From positions 4,159,001-4,223,000 of the forward strand of contig OX387205.1 in NCBI GenBank assembly GCA_947561715.1: a stretch of DNA of 64,000 nt. The letters are read 5' to 3'. Under the pieces are notes generated by a model. It worked only from the letters and a program-made list of their open reading frames with translations, was not told the origin of the DNA and did not search any database. This DNA comes from Ascidia mentula. Lineage: Eukaryota; Chordata; Ascidiacea; Phlebobranchia; Ascidiidae. The first letter of the stretch is position 1. Each line of letters begins with the position of its first letter. Both the position numbers and the translations under genes were made by a program. Of this stretch, positions 60,521 to 64,000 are shown in pieces.

Positions 60521-61326
60521 CCTGTAATTGGACCAAGCGTGATGGCCCCAAAATTTAAATGTTCAAAGTATGTGGTCATTTCCCATATTGTTTGAATTAT
60601 CTTTCTCAATGCACAGAGTAAAGACTTAAAGCAAAATGTTATCCAGCAAATTTGGAGCTTCACGGTCATATGTTTCACTCGAGCAAAACAACCTCCGTTT
60701 AAAATTGAGAACAAATAGTAGTTTGCAGGATATAATCACAATGGTACACTTTCTCCCTTCATGTTCTCTATTTGAATACAATACTTCACGCTGACAATTA
60801 TCGGTGGCTTTTAAAGAGAAATATATGTTTCCGAACAAAACATATACTGAGATTTCTGTATGATCGTTGTTTCTCTCCTTACACATATGTGTAGAAATAT
60901 TGCTTCTCTTTTGTACAGCGTTACGCTTTTTCAAAAAGAATCCGATTGACTGACGAGTGTGTTGAAGGACAATTTTAGGTTTGTTAATGCAATGGAATCA
61001 AATCTGCAATTCTCTACTATTTAGAAACCTGAAACTATTAATAAAAAGGATTCTGAATTTGCTTTCAACTATTGTGACAGAAAATAAATGAAATCATCGA
61101 AAACGCGCCACAAAATTTTAATTTTAACTTCAAACTGATTACTGCAATAGAACTTCAACATCGTAGAAGAGATTAAACAACTTGTTAATAAGAAGAGAAA
61201 ATGTAGTAGGGGCAAAGGTATGCTGCACTTTGCACTGATGGGAAACCGTTAAAAATAAAAATAATACGTCACGTGGATCGCAAAAATAGTGTTCCGCAGA
61301 TCGGCTGTTGAGAACAACCACTGTTA
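60521..61326. other. Intergenic DNA between two convergent genes
   Basis: AT-rich sequence of about 0.8 kb between the stop codons of the plus-strand membrane gene and the minus-strand dehydrogenase. It should hold both 3' UTRs. No gene recognised. Confidence 0.6.
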
Positions 61327-62939
61327 TTACGTCATATATCGAAACGCGGAAGTAATGATACGATCTGCCAATGATCGGGAAAAAAATCTAACGAGAGGCA
61401 CCCAGGCCCACCACGTGTTTGGATGGAAAATGTCTTTTTCCCTCATCATAACTCCTCTAACAATCTCCTTTGCGCATCCATCAGTTCGCATGAAGTAATC
61501 AGTTGAATTGGGCATGACCAAGTTTCCCATTTCTGTGTCTAAACACGTTGGAAGCATTTTAAATATTGTGGCAAAAGAGGGCAAATACTCGTTTTGGTAT
61601 CACATCAAAATATATTTCAGTGAGAAAAAAAACATTAAGCACACAGCTTGCTATTTTTACAGGACCAGCAGAGATGAGAAATATTTCTAAAAATCAGGGC
61701 ATGCAATGGTAGCACATCATTACCGATAAGGCCGAGGTGGGCAATGGATATGGACACGTCCGTTTGGTTCCACATCAGTTCCATGCGCAAGGAATCAAAA
61801 AAACCTTCCAAGGCCCATTTAGTGGTCCCATAAGGCACAAACAAAGGCAGGGGATTAGTTACTAAAAAGAGTCACCACATTAACGCAACAGGTTTTCCAA
61901 TGTATGTCGCAGCCAAACATTAGAGCCTTACCCACGTAAGTAGACGTCACTGAAATTCTACCACTGTTTCGACGCAGTGTTTCCATGGCAACGGAGGCCA
62001 TGTGGGCGTGAGTGAGCATGTTTACCATCATAAGTGTCTCGATGTGTTTCGCATCGTATCTGTAGCCTGTATAGTACGAAAGGCCGACGTGGTTGAGAAC
62101 CAAAACGTCAATTCCACCTACAAGAATTGTATTTGAAGAAAAGAAGAACTGACGAGGCCAGCAGAATGAAATATATACTACTAAATATTTCCAAACTTGA
62201 CTTCTTCACAGCAAGTACTTCTTGTGCAATAATATTATTAAAACAGCGGTAAACGCCAGTTTGTCGTTCACACTTCAGGTTAGTGTTGTTTTTTTCTTTT
62301 TTTTCGTTTTTGGCAGTTGGAAAAGCAACTCACTGAATTTTGCGCAAAGGCTACTCACCGAACTTTTCGATTGCTACGTCAATTACTTTAGTCGCGTTGT
62401 CGAAGCCATTCAAGGCTACAGCAACAAACTGTGCATCGGGAGACCCGAGAGCCTTGCACTTTTTCACCACCTTCTCAAGCAAAAAGAAACAGTAATATTA
62501 AACCGCAGTGTTTTCCATAAATTCTCAAGAACCTTTTTGAGTTTGCTTTCTGTCCTTGCAGTGACCAACACTTTTGCCCCAAGACTGGCGAACTTGTAAG
62601 CGATCTGCTCACCAATTCCTTTACTCCCGCCAGTTACAACCACCCTCAGTCCAGACGCATCAGCTTAAATTGTATATGATGTCTTACCGTTTTGATCCAG
62701 AAGTAGGCTAATTGGTGGTTGATGTTGCTAAGGATGTTACTTTTACAAAGGATAGTCTGGATTATGAAAATTTTACACCTACAAGATTTAAACGTTTCTG
62801 TCGCCATTTGTGTGTTAAATTAAATTAACCTGTCCGAAGTAACCTTGATTTTACCTGGGTCATATTCGGACTTTGAGTTTAGAAGAAACAGGACAACACC
62901 AATGCCCAACACGATGACTGCTTTCGTTAACCCATACAT
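61327..62939 (-). CDS. 11beta-hydroxysteroid dehydrogenase 1-like short-chain dehydrogenase
   Basis: NADP(H)-type membrane-anchored short-chain dehydrogenase of the HSD11B1/HSD11B1L group. Exons on the minus strand: 62939-62855, 62663-62533, 62473-62359, 62117-61932, 61861-61724, 61538-61327; all phases agree, giving 288 aa, close to human HSD11B1 (292). A short N-terminal signal anchor (MYGLTKAVIVLGIGVVLF) precedes the TGGSKGIG nucleotide-binding motif at 39-46, with an Arg at 65 (VTAR) suiting NADP. NHVG at 119-122 takes the place of NNAG. The active-site YxxxK is Tyr183/Lys187, the same numbers as in human HSD11B1. The position of the catalytic Ser appears to be Thr170, with Ser169 next to it. 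Membership in the family is firm; the steroid or carbonyl substrate is not known. The promoter would lie to the right of 62939; no clear TATA box was seen. Confidence 0.9.
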
Positions 62940-64000
62940 TGTTTCAAGAGTGACGTAAAAACCTAATTCACTGCAAAGTATCCGAAACGTCCGATCTGTG
63001 ACCCAAAAAAGTCTTAATTTTCCTTATTTCCACTAGCCAATTGTTCATTTAAAGTTGTACCACACTATGCAAACTGTCACCAGTAACAGATTCAGCGAAA
63101 CCCAAACCAGGACAGCCCACGTCTATACATAAAACGTTTTACCCAATGACCACATTAAGCGTGAAACATTGTCGTGTTATTCAGTTTCCTGCCCGAAACG
63201 TGAGTGCGCACCGTCCTTATTAAACACCCATAAAATCACATATGAGCATGCATTGCAATTTCCACGCGGAATTGGAATGGAAAAAAGTATATTTTTATGT
63301 CTTGTTCAATTTTCATTACATTGTCTAAATCTAAAATGTACTTTCATACCCATTGAAACAAACGATAAATTTGCGTATAATTGAGGCTCCTATAGTTGAA
63401 ACAGAATGCCCAATTGTCCACAATTCTTTCAGTAGACTAGACACAAGCCACATAGCCCTGGTAAACGAAGTAACTATTCCCAAGTTGCGCCTAAACCACT
63501 GTTATATATATAGCCCGGAGAGGTTATTACCTCGGCCATCCTATTGGTTAAGATTGTCACGTGTCTGGGCAAATTTCGTTCCGGTTTGATCCGGAATCGT
63601 AGCCGGTTCACTTTTTGCCTTGTTACAATCGGTTGCGCAATTTTTTAATTTGACTGACGTAACGCCTCAGCGATGTTTTGTGAACATAATTTAATAACGT
63701 TTAACCGTCATAGCAATTAATTTGGCTCGTTATTTCTGTGCATCCAATAGAAATGAGCAATCACATTAAATATTTCCATTATCTTTGGTCATAAAAAATT
63801 AAATAGTGATTTAGCGAAATTCGCCCCAAATCTTTAATGACGTCACAAATTGACCTGTTGGTTATAAAAAAAATGCCAGCACCATTTGTATTTGAGATGA
63901 ATATGAATCTATTTTGATGTATGCTTCGTGCACAATGTGTGATTCCACACGCCGCTTCTTTAACTAGGGTTAAGACCATTAAATGCGGTATTGGCTGTGG
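62940..64000. other. Right end of the window, no gene recognised
   Basis: Upstream region of the dehydrogenase and AT-rich DNA. A CCAAT motif occurs near 63142. Short frames here have no recognisable domain. Confidence 0.5.

Overview
The window looks like AT-rich, compact genomic DNA from an invertebrate chordate, most probably an ascidian of the Ciona type. The evidence is small multi-exon genes with GT-AG introns of about 60-850 bp, a complete CCN-family matricellular gene (IGFBP-VWC-TSP1-CT), an 11beta-HSD1-like dehydrogenase and an expanded chondroitin-6-sulfotransferase-type family. The species is an inference; no species marker was read.

Left half, about 1-36.7 kb: eight head-to-tail plus-strand copies of a Golgi carbohydrate sulfotransferase gene (C6ST-1/CHST3-like). 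Units 2-8 are complete five-exon genes encoding about 372 aa, and their phases agree at every junction. Unit 1 has exons 2-5 but no recognisable first exon. The spacers hold shared debris: a degenerate second copy of exon 1 before every complete gene, a 41-bp remnant of the exon-5 tail after units 2, 4 and 5, a foldback MITE (full or deleted), and internal direct repeats. Introns carry unit-specific insertions. Two 3' flank types (A after units 1, 3, 6, 7; B after units 2, 4, 5, 8) and the intron-length classes are shuffled, which indicates repeated unequal exchange, including blocks of about 9.2 and 4.4 kb. Unit 8 keeps an uninterrupted 3' flank and marks the edge of the array.

Right half, about 36.7-64 kb: single-copy DNA. 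On the minus strand there is a six-exon CCN gene (47712 to 40804, with a TATA box upstream) and, at the far right, a six-exon 11beta-HSD1-like short-chain dehydrogenase (62939 to 61327). On the plus strand there are a six-exon orphan seven-transmembrane protein (53703-57143) and a six-exon single-pass membrane protein of unknown family (57906-60520), the latter preceded by a cluster of CRE-like sites. Between them lie a 40-bp minisatellite, tRNA-derived sequences and one more copy of the array MITE in the opposite orientation.

Functionally, the sulfotransferases would modify chondroitin or keratan-type glycans in the Golgi, and the CCN protein is a secreted matrix factor that could meet such glycans outside the cell. 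Nothing in the sequence shows that the two are linked.
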